Of a stretch of DNA of 64,000 bases, positions 15,800 to 28,227 are shown one piece after another. The first letter of the stretch is position 1. Each line of letters opens with the position of its first letter. Source of the DNA: Nocardioidaceae bacterium (GTDB taxonomy: Bacteria; Actinomycetota; Actinomycetes; Propionibacteriales; Nocardioidaceae); contig JAGIBL010000004.1 of the NCBI GenBank assembly GCA_017744365.1, positions 1 through 64,000 on the forward strand. Reading direction: 5' to 3'. The notes beneath the pieces are model-generated. The model saw only the letters and a list, made by a program, of their open reading frames with translations. It ran no database searches and was not told where the DNA came from. A program made the position numbers and the translations under genes.

Positions 15800-16107
15800 C
15801 CACCTGGACGTACGTCGACGAAACGAAGGCCAAGACCTACCTGCTCGCCGCAGTCACTGGTCACGGCTCGGACATGTAGGTGGCCCGCAAGGAGCTGGTC
15901 GGCTTGGTCCTTGCGGGCCAGCGTGGGCTGCACATGAAGGCCAAGGCAGACTCGCGCCGAGCGACGGACCGGGTCACCTACGAGCACCGGAGTCGACACG
16001 GCGAAGTCCTGCCGGCCGTCCCGGACGCGATTGCCTGGTGCCGGGCGCGAGGCGGCGAGTGGCGCGCCAGGGTGCGACCAGTCGTCGAGCGGATCCGAGT
16101 CGTGTAG
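15796..16107 (+). pseudogene. Remnant of a 'YVDE'-type (DUF3800-like) protein gene
   Basis: GTG 15796 overlaps the stop of the intein-like gene (GTGA). The frame reads TWTYVDETKAKTYLLAA, then hits TAG at 15877, and continues in the same frame to 16107 with GLVLAGQRGLHMKAKADSRR and VPDAIAWCRARGGEW. Intact actinobacterial relatives are, from memory, about 200 residues with these N- and C-terminal segments at the ends and about 100 residues between, so this copy has both a nonsense codon and an internal deletion. The later part could be restarted from GTG 15880 (75 residues) but would lack the acidic YVDE motif. Confidence 0.6.
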
Positions 16108-16252
16108 TCCCTCAGATGCGCGAAGCCCGAGCGCCACGGTCGTCCGGCCGGGTCTCGGGCTCACTTCCTGGGGCTCAGCGCCCCAGGCTCGATCAGTATG
16201 GCCGCCGCCGGGAGACCAGATCAACCGGACATCGGCGCGACCGCTTCACTTT

Positions 16253-16270
16253 CCGTGATCGCGGTCACGG
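16253..16270. promoter_or_regulatory. CRP-like palindrome upstream of the SDR gene
   Basis: CCGTGA-TCGCGG-TCACGG is a perfect inverted repeat with the GTGA-N6-TCAC spacing of CRP/FNR-family sites, 40 bp before the SDR start at 16310. One base in each half differs from the TGTGA consensus. Confidence 0.35.
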
Positions 16271-16309
16271 GTTCTTGCGCGGTCCCGGGGGAGCGCCCAC
16301 TGTGTCCCC

Positions 16310-17215
16310 ATGGAGCTGACGCCACGCGGGGTGACCCGGTCCGTCGTACGACGGATGAACGCGCTCGGTGCGACCCCGGTGAGCTCGCGTGGCCTGCTCG
16401 CCCGGGCGGTGCCGCGGGTCGGGGACAACCGGGACGGCCTGGAGGCGCTGCGCCGTGCCGTGGCCGGCAAGGTCGTGCTGGTCACCGGGGCTTCCTCGGG
16501 CATCGGCCGGGCCAGCGCGCAGCGGTTCGCGGCCGCGGGCGCGACCGTGCTGCTGGTCGCGCGCAGCGAGGAGCAGCTCACCGAGGTGGCAGTGGAGATC
16601 GCCGACGCCGGCGGAGAGGCCGTGGTGTACCGCTGCGACCTGGTCGACTTCGACCAGATCGACGCGCTGGTCACCAAGGTGCTCGACCGGCACGGGCACG
16701 TCGACGTCCTGGTCAACAACGCCGGCATGTCGATCCGGCGCAAGGTGCGGCACTCGACCGACCGCTTCCACGACTTCGAGCGCCCGATGCACCTGAACTA
16801 CTTCGCCGCGGTCCGGCTCACCATGGGCCTGCTGCCCACGATGGTCGAGCGCGAGAGCGGCCAGGTCATCAACATCTCCAGCTGGGCGGCCCTGCTGCGC
16901 CCCGCCCGGTTCTCCGGCTACGCCGCCTCGAAGGCGGCGCTGGAGGCGTGGTCGGACTCGGTGCAGGGCGAGGTGCTCGACGACGGCGTGGTGTTCACCA
17001 ACGTGCACATGCCGCTGGTGCGCACCCCGATGATCTCTCCGACCAAGCTCTACAGCCGGATGCCCGCGCTCACCGTCGACCAGGCGGCCGCGGTCGTCAC
17101 CGACGCCGCGGTCACCCGGTCCCGGCGGGTCACGCCGCTCGTCGCCAGCATGGTCACCTGGGCCGAGTCGGTCAGCCCCGGCCTGGGCGACGTGCTCCGC
17201 AAGTACGCGATCTGA
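16310..17215 (+). CDS. Short-chain dehydrogenase/reductase (acyl-CoA-reductase-like SDR)
   Basis: 301 residues. About 45 residues precede the Rossmann fold, which starts LVTGASSGIGRAS; NNAGMS and the active site SSWAALL...GYAASKAAL follow. The Arg after strand 2 (LLVARSEEQL) favours NADP. The C-terminal 60 residues, rich in hydrophobic and basic residues, resemble the SDR domain of fatty-acyl-CoA reductases and mycobacterial SDRs of lipid metabolism. Monocistronic, 66 bp before ppc. Confidence 0.85.
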   Translation: MELTPRGVTRSVVRRMNALGATPVSSRGLLARAVPRVGDNRDGLEALRRAVAGKVVLVTGASSGIGRASAQRFAAAGATVLLVARSEEQLTEVAVEIADAGGEAVVYRCDLVDFDQIDALVTKVLDRHGHVDVLVNNAGMSIRRKVRHSTDRFHDFERPMHLNYFAAVRLTMGLLPTMVERESGQVINISSWAALLRPARFSGYAASKAALEAWSDSVQGEVLDDGVVFTNVHMPLVRTPMISPTKLYSRMPALTVDQAAAVVTDAAVTRSRRVTPLVASMVTWAESVSPGLGDVLRKYAI

Positions 17216-17281
17216 CCCGGTTACCGTCCAGTCGCTGGCGGCGTCCTCGAAGTCTCGGCGCGGGCCGTCGAGAATGCCGGT

Positions 17282-19978
<2,697 letters not shown>

Positions 19979-19997
19979 CGACTCAGGACACCGTGGC

Positions 19998-21074
<1,077 letters not shown>

Positions 21075-21100
21075 GACTTCTCTCTTTCGGATCGGTCTCG

Positions 21101-21961
21101 TCAGCCCTTGACCGCGCCGGCGGTCAGGCCACGGACGAAGTAGCGCTGGAGGGTGAAGAAGACGATCATCGGGATCGCCATCGAGATGAACGCGCCCGCG
21201 GTGAGCAGCTCCTGGCCCTGGCCCTGCGAGCCGAGCAGTCCCTGGAGCTTGACGATCACCGTGGAGTTGTCGGCGCTCAGGAACAGCTTCGCGATCAGCA
21301 GGTCGTTCCACACCCAGAGGAACTGCAGGATCGCGAACGCCGCCAGCGCCGGCACCGACATCGGCACGATCAGCCGCCAGAACGTCTGGAAGTGGCTGGC
21401 GCCGTCGATCTTCGCCGACTCGATCACCGTGCGCGGCAACGTGGTCATGTAGTTGCGCAGCGTGTAGATCGCCAGGGGCATGCCGAAGCCGGTGTGCAGG
21501 ATCCAGACCGCGATGTACTGGCCGGAGACGCCCAGCCCGCGCGGGCCGAGCATGTCGAGCATCGGCTGGAACGCCACCTGGATCGGTACCACCATCACGG
21601 CCACGATCACCACGAAGATCACGTCCTTCCCGGGGAAGTCCATGAACGTGAACGCGTAGGCCGCGAAGGCCGCGAACATGATCGGGATGACCGTCGCCGG
21701 CACCGCGACCACCAGGCTGTTGAGGAACGAGCCGCCCATGCCGTTGCCGTTGAAGACCTTGTCGTAGTTGTCGAAGGTCCAGCCGCCGCTGAAGATCTCC
21801 CACCAGCCGTGCGCGCGCGCTGCGTCCCGGGTCCGGAACGAGGTGAGCAGCAGGCCGAGGGTGGGAATCGTCCAGAGCAGGCACAGCACCACCGTCGTCA
21901 CGATCGCGAACCGGCTGCGGGGCCGGCCGTCGGCCATCAGGACCGCACTGCGCGCGCTCAT
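21101..21961 (-). CDS. Carbohydrate ABC transporter permease (MalG/AglG type)
   Basis: 286 residues from ATG 21961, which overlaps the stop of the MalF-type gene by 4 bp. Six membrane segments and the EAA loop ESAKIDGASHFQTFWRLIVPMSVPA that docks to the ATPase. A sizeable periplasmic loop follows the first helix, as in MalG. It forms the transmembrane pore with the next gene product. Confidence 0.92.
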   Translation of the reverse strand: MSARSAVLMADGRPRSRFAIVTTVVLCLLWTIPTLGLLLTSFRTRDAARAHGWWEIFSGGWTFDNYDKVFNGNGMGGSFLNSLVVAVPATVIPIMFAAFAAYAFTFMDFPGKDVIFVVIVAVMVVPIQVAFQPMLDMLGPRGLGVSGQYIAVWILHTGFGMPLAIYTLRNYMTTLPRTVIESAKIDGASHFQTFWRLIVPMSVPALAAFAILQFLWVWNDLLIAKLFLSADNSTVIVKLQGLLGSQGQGQELLTAGAFISMAIPMIVFFTLQRYFVRGLTAGAVKG

Positions 21962-23109
21962 CGCTCCGCCTCCTCGGCCCGGAAGTGCCGTACCTGGTAC
22001 CAGAGCACCGGGGTGACCGCGAGCAGCAGGATCACCACGATGGCCGAGGCCTTGCCGGCCTGGTCCTTGGCGAACAGCTCCTGGAAGAACAGGTTCGCGA
22101 TGACGTTGGTCTTGTCGAGCCCGTTCTTGAGCACGTAGACGATGTCGAAGACCTTCAGCACCAGGATCAGCACGGTGATGAAGACGGTGATGATGGTCCC
22201 CTTGATCTGCGGGATCACCACCCGCCAGAAGATCTGCCACTCGCTGGCGCCGTCGATCCGGGCCGCCTCCAGGGTCTCCTCGGGGACGCCCTTGATCGCC
22301 GAGGAGAGCAGGATCATCGCGAACCCGACCTGCAGCCAGATCAGGATCACCATCATCAGGAACGAGTTGAACCGCAGGTCGCTCAGCGAGAGCCAGGCCT
22401 GGGCCTTGCCGCCGAGGCTCGTCCAGATCCAGTTCAGCAGGCCGGTCTGCTTGTCGCCGATGTCGTAGTGGTAGACCAGCCCCCAGATGGTGGACGCACC
22501 CACGAAGCTGATCGCCATCGGCAGGAACACCAGGCTCTTGGCCACCTTCTCGCCCTGGGTGGAGAGCTTGTCGGCGAGCACCGCGACCACCACGCCGATG
22601 GCCACGGTCGCCGCCGGCACCACCAGCAGCCACAGGACGTTGTTGACGATCGAGACCCAGAACTCGCTGTCGCCGAAGATGTCCTTGTAGTTGTCCAGCC
22701 CGACGTACGCGGTGCTGTCCGAGTTCGCGAACGAGTAGTTGATCGTCTGCAGCACCGGGTAGAGCAGCATCAGCCCGATCAGCCCGAGCCCGGGCAGGAT
22801 GTAGGCGTACGGCATCACGATCGCCGAGGCCCGTTCGGGCAGGCCCTCGACGAACATGTTGATGAAGTAGAACAGCAGGGCCGCGCCGAGCACGCCGCCG
22901 ACGACGGCGAGGATGGCGATGACGACCTTGGAGCCGAACTTCTCCGGGTAGTAGCCGAAGGCCAGGAACAGGTTGCCCAGGCCCCAGACCACCAGCCAGG
23001 CCCCGACCACGCCGCCGGCGAGCTTGACCCAGCTCAGGCCGCCGACGTTGCCGGGGCCGCGCACGGGCGCGGTCTCGCCGCCCTCCACGATGACCGGTGC
23101 GGTGCTCAT
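21958..23109 (-). CDS. Carbohydrate ABC transporter permease (MalF/AglF type)
   Basis: 383 residues from ATG 23109, overlapping the stop of the binding-protein gene (ATGA). The C-terminal 290 residues are a standard binding-protein-dependent permease with EAA loop LEAARIDGASEWQIFWRVVIPQ. The N-terminal part adds two extra hydrophobic segments (about 28-50 and 63-85), giving eight in all, as in MalF and AglF rather than the six of most actinobacterial sugar permeases. This supports an alpha-glucoside/maltose-type importer. Confidence 0.9.
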   Translation of the reverse strand: MSTAPVIVEGGETAPVRGPGNVGGLSWVKLAGGVVGAWLVVWGLGNLFLAFGYYPEKFGSKVVIAILAVVGGVLGAALLFYFINMFVEGLPERASAIVMPYAYILPGLGLIGLMLLYPVLQTINYSFANSDSTAYVGLDNYKDIFGDSEFWVSIVNNVLWLLVVPAATVAIGVVVAVLADKLSTQGEKVAKSLVFLPMAISFVGASTIWGLVYHYDIGDKQTGLLNWIWTSLGGKAQAWLSLSDLRFNSFLMMVILIWLQVGFAMILLSSAIKGVPEETLEAARIDGASEWQIFWRVVIPQIKGTIITVFITVLILVLKVFDIVYVLKNGLDKTNVIANLFFQELFAKDQAGKASAIVVILLLAVTPVLWYQVRHFRAEEAER

Positions 23110-24485
23110 GAGCTCGACTTCGCCGCGGGCCAGGAGTTCTCGATCTCGGTGGTCACCTGCTGCGAGGACTTGCCCTGCAGCCACTCCACCATCCCGGTCC
23201 AGAACGTGCCCGAGCCGACCTCCTTGGGCATCAGGTCGGAGCCGTCGAAGCGGAGCACGTCCGCGGTCGACGCGACCTGCGCGATGCGCTTGGTGGTCTC
23301 GTTCGGGTAGTTGCTCTGGTCGAAGTCGCGGTGCGGGGAGAGCCAGCCGCCCGCCTGCGCCCACTCCTTGCCCCACTCCTTGGAGGCGAGGAACTTCATC
23401 ACCTTGATCGCGTCCGGGTCGTTGCCGTTGAACAGTGCCGCGTTGTCACCGCCACCGACGATGGCCTGGCCGGCGAAGCCGCCCGGGAACTGCGGGAAGA
23501 CGAACAGCCCGACCTGGTTGTCGAGGTCGGCCTGCACCGGCTTGGGCAGGAACGTCGCGGCGAAGTCGGCCTGGTGCATGAGCATGCACTTGGGCCCGCC
23601 GGCCGCGAAGGCCGGGTTCATCGCGTCCGCGAACGGGGTGTTGAGCACGCCCTTGGCGTCGCCGTACACCTCGCCCCGGCCCTTGGCGATCTTGCCGAAC
23701 TCGTCGAACGCCTTGACGATCTTGGGGTCGTTGAACTTGATCCGGTGCGCGACCCAGTCGTCGTAGGTGTCCGGGCCGTACATCCGCAGGACGTAGTCCT
23801 CGATCCAGTCGGTGCCGACCCAGCCGGTGGCCTGGTCCGAACCCCAGGACATGCACCACGGGCTGACCTTGGAGCCCTTGATCTTGTCGGTGGTCGCGGT
23901 CAGGTCGGTCAGGGTCTTGGGGTCGGTGGAGTAGCCGGCCTTGGTGTAGGCGGCCTTCGGGTACCAGACCAGGCCCTTGACCGCCATCTTCACCGGCACG
24001 CCGTAGACGCGGCCGTTGCGCCGGACCGCCTCCAGGAAGCCGGGGATCAGGCTGCGGTCGAGCTCGTCGAAGTCGAGGTAGGTGTCGATCGGCTGGATGA
24101 CGCCCTTGCCGGCCATCTCCAGCAGGCTGCCGGGGGCCGGGAACAGGCCGATGTCGGGGGTGTCGCCGGCGCTGACCCGGGTCTTGATCGTGGTCTCGAA
24201 GTCGCGGTCGGAGGTGTACTTGACCTTGATCCCGGTCTCGTCCTCGAACGTCTTCAGCGAGGCGAGCAGGCCCTTGGCCTCGTCGCCGCCCGGGACGCCG
24301 AGGATCGTGACCTCCTTGTCCTTGTCGGCGGTGCCGCCGTCGGCGAAGCCGCTGCCACCGGGTCCGCCGCTGCCACCGCCGCCCGCGTTGGGGTCCTGCA
24401 GGAAGCATCCCGACGTGGTCAGCACGAGTGCGACCGTCGTACAGGCCAGCGCGCCGCGGCGCAGCCTCCGCCACCGGATCTCCAT
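23106..24485 (-). CDS. ABC transporter substrate-binding lipoprotein (AglE-like)
   Basis: 459 residues. A signal peptide with lipobox LTTSGC places the mature protein, acylated at Cys27, on the outer face of the membrane. A glycine-rich linker follows, then an extracellular solute-binding domain of family 1 (DKEVTILGVPGGDE...). First gene of the four-gene sugar importer; the perfect CRP-type palindrome lies 72-87 bp upstream of the start. Closest known type is the alpha-glucoside binding protein, but ligand residues cannot be assigned here. Confidence 0.88.
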   Translation of the reverse strand: MEIRWRRLRRGALACTTVALVLTTSGCFLQDPNAGGGGSGGPGGSGFADGGTADKDKEVTILGVPGGDEAKGLLASLKTFEDETGIKVKYTSDRDFETTIKTRVSAGDTPDIGLFPAPGSLLEMAGKGVIQPIDTYLDFDELDRSLIPGFLEAVRRNGRVYGVPVKMAVKGLVWYPKAAYTKAGYSTDPKTLTDLTATTDKIKGSKVSPWCMSWGSDQATGWVGTDWIEDYVLRMYGPDTYDDWVAHRIKFNDPKIVKAFDEFGKIAKGRGEVYGDAKGVLNTPFADAMNPAFAAGGPKCMLMHQADFAATFLPKPVQADLDNQVGLFVFPQFPGGFAGQAIVGGGDNAALFNGNDPDAIKVMKFLASKEWGKEWAQAGGWLSPHRDFDQSNYPNETTKRIAQVASTADVLRFDGSDLMPKEVGSGTFWTGMVEWLQGKSSQQVTTEIENSWPAAKSSS

Positions 24486-24556
24486 CCCTCCACCTCTCCT
24501 TCGCCTACCTCGTCCGCGGTACCCCGGGGCCGGGTGTCTCAGGCCCGAGATCGTGA

Positions 24557-24572
24557 TGTGACGGGGGTCACA
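24557..24572. promoter_or_regulatory. CRP-family operator upstream of the sugar ABC operon
   Basis: TGTGACGGGGGTCACA matches TGTGA-N6-TCACA exactly, the consensus of CRP proteins including mycobacterial Crp. It sits 72-87 bp before the binding-protein start, a position fit for activation of a sugar importer. A CRP gene is not in the window. Confidence 0.6.
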
Positions 24573-24647
24573 GCAGCCGCGTCCGTTTCTGTCTATACCC
24601 GGGTCGCGAGGGCTGTCGAGGCCAAAGCGGGGCGGAGGGTGCTTTTC

Positions 24648-25895
24648 TCATGACTCGAACGAGTCGGGCGAGCCCAGTCCCATCAGGTCGGGATCGAGCA
24701 GGGCCTGCTCGTCGGAGCGGAACCGCAGGACGTTGTCGATGTAGGAGCGGGTGGCGGCCTCCAGGGAGACCGGCCGGCCGGCGGCCTCGGAGAGGAACCA
24801 GCGGTGCTCGAGGACCTCGTGGTAGATCTCGGCCGGCTCCAGCTTGGCGGACAGCTCGGGCGGGACGGCCTCGATGACGGGCTCGAAGACGTCGGTCATC
24901 CAGTGCCGGGCGACGGTGACCTCGTCGACGTCGTTGCCGGGCATCACCGCCTGGGCGCGGAAGGTGTCCAGGTCGTTGAGGATGCGCCGGGCCTGGTTCT
25001 CCTGCACGTCGAGACCGGTGAGCTGCTGGAGGCGACGGCGGTGGTGACCGGCCTCGACCACCTGGGTCTGCAGGAACACCCGGGGCCGGCCCTCGACCTC
25101 GTCGACCTCGATCTGGGCGACGTCGTAGCCGAGATCGTTGAGCCGGCGCAGCCGCTGCTCGATCCGCTCCCACTCGTCGGCGCTGACCTCCTGCGGCGCG
25201 GTCAGCTCGGCCCAGAGGCGGTTGTAGCGGTCGGCCACCGACTCCGCGGTCTCGATCGGGTCGACGGTCTCGGGGAGCAGGCCGGCCTGCTCGAGGTCGA
25301 GCAGCTCGCCGGCGACGTTGGTCCGGGCCAGGTCGATGTCGTAGTCGCGCTGGCCCTCGGACAGGCGCGGGTGCCGCTGCCCGGTCTCGGCGTCGACCAG
25401 GTACGCCGCGAGCGCGCCGGCGTCGCGGCGGAACAACGTGTTCGACAGCGAGCAGTCGCCCCAGGCGAACCCGGCCAGGTGCAGCCGGACCAGCAGCTCG
25501 GCCAGCGCGTCGAGCAGCTTGCCCTCGAGGTCGGCGTCGATGCGCCGGGAGAACAGGGCGCGGTAGGGCAGCGAGAAGCGCAGGTGCTTGGTGACCAGGG
25601 CCGAGTCCAGCGCGACGCCCTCGGGCGTGGCCCGGTCGGCGACCACGCCGATCGCCTGCACCACCGGGAGCCCGTCGCGAGCCAGGTCGCGCAGCATCGC
25701 GTACTCGCGCTCGGCGACGGCCTGGGCGATCTCCTTGACCGCGTAGACGACCCCGCCGACGCTCACGAACCGGACCACGTGCCGGCTGATCCCGCGGGGG
25801 AGCGAGACCAGGTACTCGTGCGGCCACTGCTCCAGCGGCGTCGACCACGGAAGCCCGAGCAGGTCCGCCGGGTCGGGCCCGGTGGCCATGTTCAT
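24648..25895 (-). CDS. DUF4032 protein with lipopolysaccharide-kinase-like fold
   Basis: 415 residues from ATG 25895; GTG 25901 is a possible alternative. The N-terminal 240 residues have protein-kinase-like features: a Lys in VVYAVKEI, the catalytic-loop equivalent AWGDCSLSNTLF (Asp, Asn) and the metal Asp in YLVDAETG. The C-terminal DUF4032 domain follows (ELTAPQEVSADEWERI onward). The family is widespread in actinobacteria with no firm function. It is transcribed away from the SOS-box mutasome operon, and the SOS box lies only 44 bp upstream of its start, so LexA may control it too. Confidence 0.82.
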   Translation of the reverse strand: MNMATGPDPADLLGLPWSTPLEQWPHEYLVSLPRGISRHVVRFVSVGGVVYAVKEIAQAVAEREYAMLRDLARDGLPVVQAIGVVADRATPEGVALDSALVTKHLRFSLPYRALFSRRIDADLEGKLLDALAELLVRLHLAGFAWGDCSLSNTLFRRDAGALAAYLVDAETGQRHPRLSEGQRDYDIDLARTNVAGELLDLEQAGLLPETVDPIETAESVADRYNRLWAELTAPQEVSADEWERIEQRLRRLNDLGYDVAQIEVDEVEGRPRVFLQTQVVEAGHHRRRLQQLTGLDVQENQARRILNDLDTFRAQAVMPGNDVDEVTVARHWMTDVFEPVIEAVPPELSAKLEPAEIYHEVLEHRWFLSEAAGRPVSLEAATRSYIDNVLRFRSDEQALLDPDLMGLGSPDSFES

Positions 25896-25938
25896 GCGCA
25901 CGGGGCCAGGGTGGCACAGCGACTGCCCTTTGACTGAT

Positions 25939-25954
25939 TCGAACATGTGTTCGA
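25939..25954. promoter_or_regulatory. LexA-binding SOS box
   Basis: TCGAACATGTGTTCGA fits the actinobacterial/mycobacterial LexA consensus TCGAAC-N4-GTTCGA perfectly. It lies 11 bp upstream of the imuA' start (25965) and 44 bp upstream of the divergent DUF4032 gene, so DNA damage should induce the mutasome and perhaps both directions. Confidence 0.9.
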
Positions 25955-25964
25955 TCATGGATGG

Positions 25965-26651
25965 ATGGCCGCGACCCTGACCCTCACCCCTTCCCGACGG
26001 CCGCCGGGGGCCGGGCGGGAGCACACCCTGCGGCAGCTGCAGGACCGGATCCGGGGGATGCAGGACGGGGTGCCGCGGCTCCCGGTGGCGACCCACCCCG
26101 CGTTCGACGGGCTGCTCGACCTGCGCACCGGTGGCGCCTACGAGGTCGACAGCGCCGGGCTCGCGCTGGCGCTGCTCGCGCAGCCGTCCCGCGAGGGCGC
26201 CTGGGTGGCCGTCGTGGGGGTCCGCGACTTCGGGGTCGAGGCGGCCGCCGAGCTCGGGGTCGACCTGAGCCGGACCGTCCTGGTCCCCGACCCGGGCGAG
26301 CACTGGCTGGAGGCGACCGCGGCGCTGGTCGACGTGGTCACCATGGTGGTGCTGCGCCCGCCGCCCGACGTCACCGCGAAGACGGCGAGCCGGATCGCGG
26401 CGCGGCTGCGCAAGCGCTCCTCGGTGCTGGTCAGCTGGGGGCGCTGGCCGGGCAGCGAGGCGCGGCTGAGCGTGGAGTCGTCGGCCTGGACCGGTCTCGA
26501 CCGCGGCCACGGCCGGCTGGCTCGGCGCCGGATGGTGGTCGCGGTGGCCCGGGGCTCGGCGCCGCCGCAGCAGGTGGAGCTGGAGCTCGACCCGGCCTTC
26601 GGGCTGTCCCGGGTCTCGCCCGAGCCGGTCGCCATCAGCGAGGTGGGTTGA
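25965..26651 (+). CDS. imuA': ImuA' (RecA-like mutasome accessory protein)
   Basis: 228 residues from ATG 25965; the upstream in-frame GTG 25947 is inside the SOS box and is less likely. The protein resembles a RecA-core relative with no clear Walker A: TLRQLQDRIRGMQ near the N-terminus, VVGVRDFGVEAA in place of a P-loop strand, and VTMVVLRPP in the strand that would carry Walker B. Its place directly before imuB and dnaE2 and behind an SOS box gives the assignment. It is the accessory protein of damage-induced translesion synthesis in mycobacteria, where it helps ImuB and DnaE2 act at the replisome. Confidence 0.8.
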   Translation: MAATLTLTPSRRPPGAGREHTLRQLQDRIRGMQDGVPRLPVATHPAFDGLLDLRTGGAYEVDSAGLALALLAQPSREGAWVAVVGVRDFGVEAAAELGVDLSRTVLVPDPGEHWLEATAALVDVVTMVVLRPPPDVTAKTASRIAARLRKRSSVLVSWGRWPGSEARLSVESSAWTGLDRGHGRLARRRMVVAVARGSAPPQQVELELDPAFGLSRVSPEPVAISEVG

Positions 26652-26652
26652 G

Positions 26653-28215
26653 GTGCGCGTGCTCGTGGTCTGGTGCCCGGACTGGTCGGTGGTCGCCGCG
26701 CTGGCCGAGAGCGACGGTGGCGACGGCGGCGACGGCCCCGGCGGGCCTGCGCGGGTCCCGGTCGCGGTGCTGACCCGCAGCGCGGTGGTGGCCTGCAACG
26801 AGGAGGCCCGCCAGTACGGCGTACGACGGGGGATGCGCCGGCGCGACGCCCAGGCGCGCTGCCCCGAGCTGGTGCTGCTGCCCGACAACCCGGACCGGGA
26901 CGCACGCGCCTTCGAGCCGGTCCTCGCCGCCGTCGAGGCGCTCCGTCCCGGGGTGGCGCCGCTGCGACCGGGGCTGCTCGCGATCCGCGCACCCGCCCGG
27001 TTCTACGGCGGTGAGGAGCATGCCGCCGCGGTCGTCGCCGAGTGCCTGGTCGGTGTCGGCGTCTGGGACGTGCGCATCGGCATCGCCGACGACCTGTTCA
27101 CCGCCGAGCAGGCCGCCCGGCAGGCGGGGGTGCAGGGCTGGCGGGTGGTGCCCGAGGGCGGGTCGGCCGCGTTCCTGCGGGACCTGCCGGTGAGCGTGGT
27201 CGACGATGCCGACCTGGTCGGGCTGCTGCAGCGGCTCGGCCTCGGCACCCTCGGTGCGTTCGCGGCGCTGCCGGCCGGCGACGTGCTCACCCGCTTCGGC
27301 GCGTACGGCGCCAAGGTGCACCGGCTCGCCCGCGGCGTCGACCCGGTCGAGCCGGCCGGCCGGACCCCGCCCCCCGATCTGGTCGCCGAGATCGGATTCG
27401 AGCCCGCGTTGGCCTCGGTCGAGGCGGTCTGCTTCAGCGTCCGTCGTACGGCGGAGAGGCTGGTGGCGAACCTCGGCGACCGCGGGCTGGTCGGCACCGC
27501 GGTCCGGATCGAGGCGGAGGCCGACGACACCGACCGGACCCTGCTCAGCGAGCGAACCTGGGTGCACTCGCGCTGGTTCACCGCCGCCGACCTGGTCGAC
27601 CGGGTGCACTGGCAGCTGCAGGCGCAGCCCGACGGCCGGCTGGTCGGCGCGCCGGTCGGGGTGGTCCGGTTCGTCCCCGAGACCGTCGAGCAGGCGGCCG
27701 CGCACGCCGACGGGCTCTGGGGCGGCGGCACCGACGAGCGGGTCGACCGCGGGGTGGCCCGGGTGCAGGCGATGCTCGGCTACGAGGCGGTGAAGACCCC
27801 GGTGCGCCAGGGCGGCCGGACTCCGGCGGACCGGCAGCTGCTGGTGCCCTGGGGCGAGCGGCCCACCGGGCTGCGACCGCCGGACCAGCCGTGGCCGGGG
27901 CAGATCCCGCCACCGGCGCCGAGCCGCGTCTTCGCCGAGCCCTGGGCCACCGCGGTCGTCGACCAGAACGGCCGCCCGGTCGCGGTGACGGCGCGCGGTG
28001 CGGTCACGGGCGAGCCGTCCAGGTTCCACACGGGCGCCTCACCGGGCTGGCAGCCGGTGCTCTCCTGGGCAGGGCCGTGGCCGGTGGACGAGCAGTGGTG
28101 GGCTTCGGAGGGGGCCGGCCTGCGGGCGCGCTTCCAGATCGTCGGCGTGGACGGGCGGGCCTGGCTGATGCGCTGCGCCGGCGGGCAGTGGTGGACGGAG
28201 GCGGCCTATGAGTGA
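26653..28215 (+). CDS. imuB: ImuB, Y-family polymerase-like mutasome scaffold
   Basis: 520 residues, GTG start 1 bp after the imuA' stop. The N-terminus (VLVVWCPDWSVVAAL) is a Y-family fold, and residues 48-60 retain ACNEEARQYGVRRGMRRRDA. The SxDE catalytic motif of DinB-type enzymes is replaced by LAIRAPARFYGGEE, so polymerase activity is probably lost, as in mycobacterial ImuB, which acts as an adaptor binding the beta clamp, ImuA' and DnaE2. The long C-terminal part (from about 350) holds the interaction region, including a possible degenerate clamp motif near QAAAHADGLWGG. Confidence 0.9.
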   Translation: MRVLVVWCPDWSVVAALAESDGGDGGDGPGGPARVPVAVLTRSAVVACNEEARQYGVRRGMRRRDAQARCPELVLLPDNPDRDARAFEPVLAAVEALRPGVAPLRPGLLAIRAPARFYGGEEHAAAVVAECLVGVGVWDVRIGIADDLFTAEQAARQAGVQGWRVVPEGGSAAFLRDLPVSVVDDADLVGLLQRLGLGTLGAFAALPAGDVLTRFGAYGAKVHRLARGVDPVEPAGRTPPPDLVAEIGFEPALASVEAVCFSVRRTAERLVANLGDRGLVGTAVRIEAEADDTDRTLLSERTWVHSRWFTAADLVDRVHWQLQAQPDGRLVGAPVGVVRFVPETVEQAAAHADGLWGGGTDERVDRGVARVQAMLGYEAVKTPVRQGGRTPADRQLLVPWGERPTGLRPPDQPWPGQIPPPAPSRVFAEPWATAVVDQNGRPVAVTARGAVTGEPSRFHTGASPGWQPVLSWAGPWPVDEQWWASEGAGLRARFQIVGVDGRAWLMRCAGGQWWTEAAYE

Positions 28216-28227
28216 GCCGGCCACGTA

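Noticed and set aside
15880-16107. 75-residue gene as a stand-alone protein
   Set aside because: It is in frame with, and continues, the interrupted reading frame from 15796, so it is better read as the end of a pseudogene.
25947-25964. Upstream GTG start for imuA'
   Set aside because: It lies inside the LexA box; the ATG at 25965 is a better start for a promoter overlapping the box.
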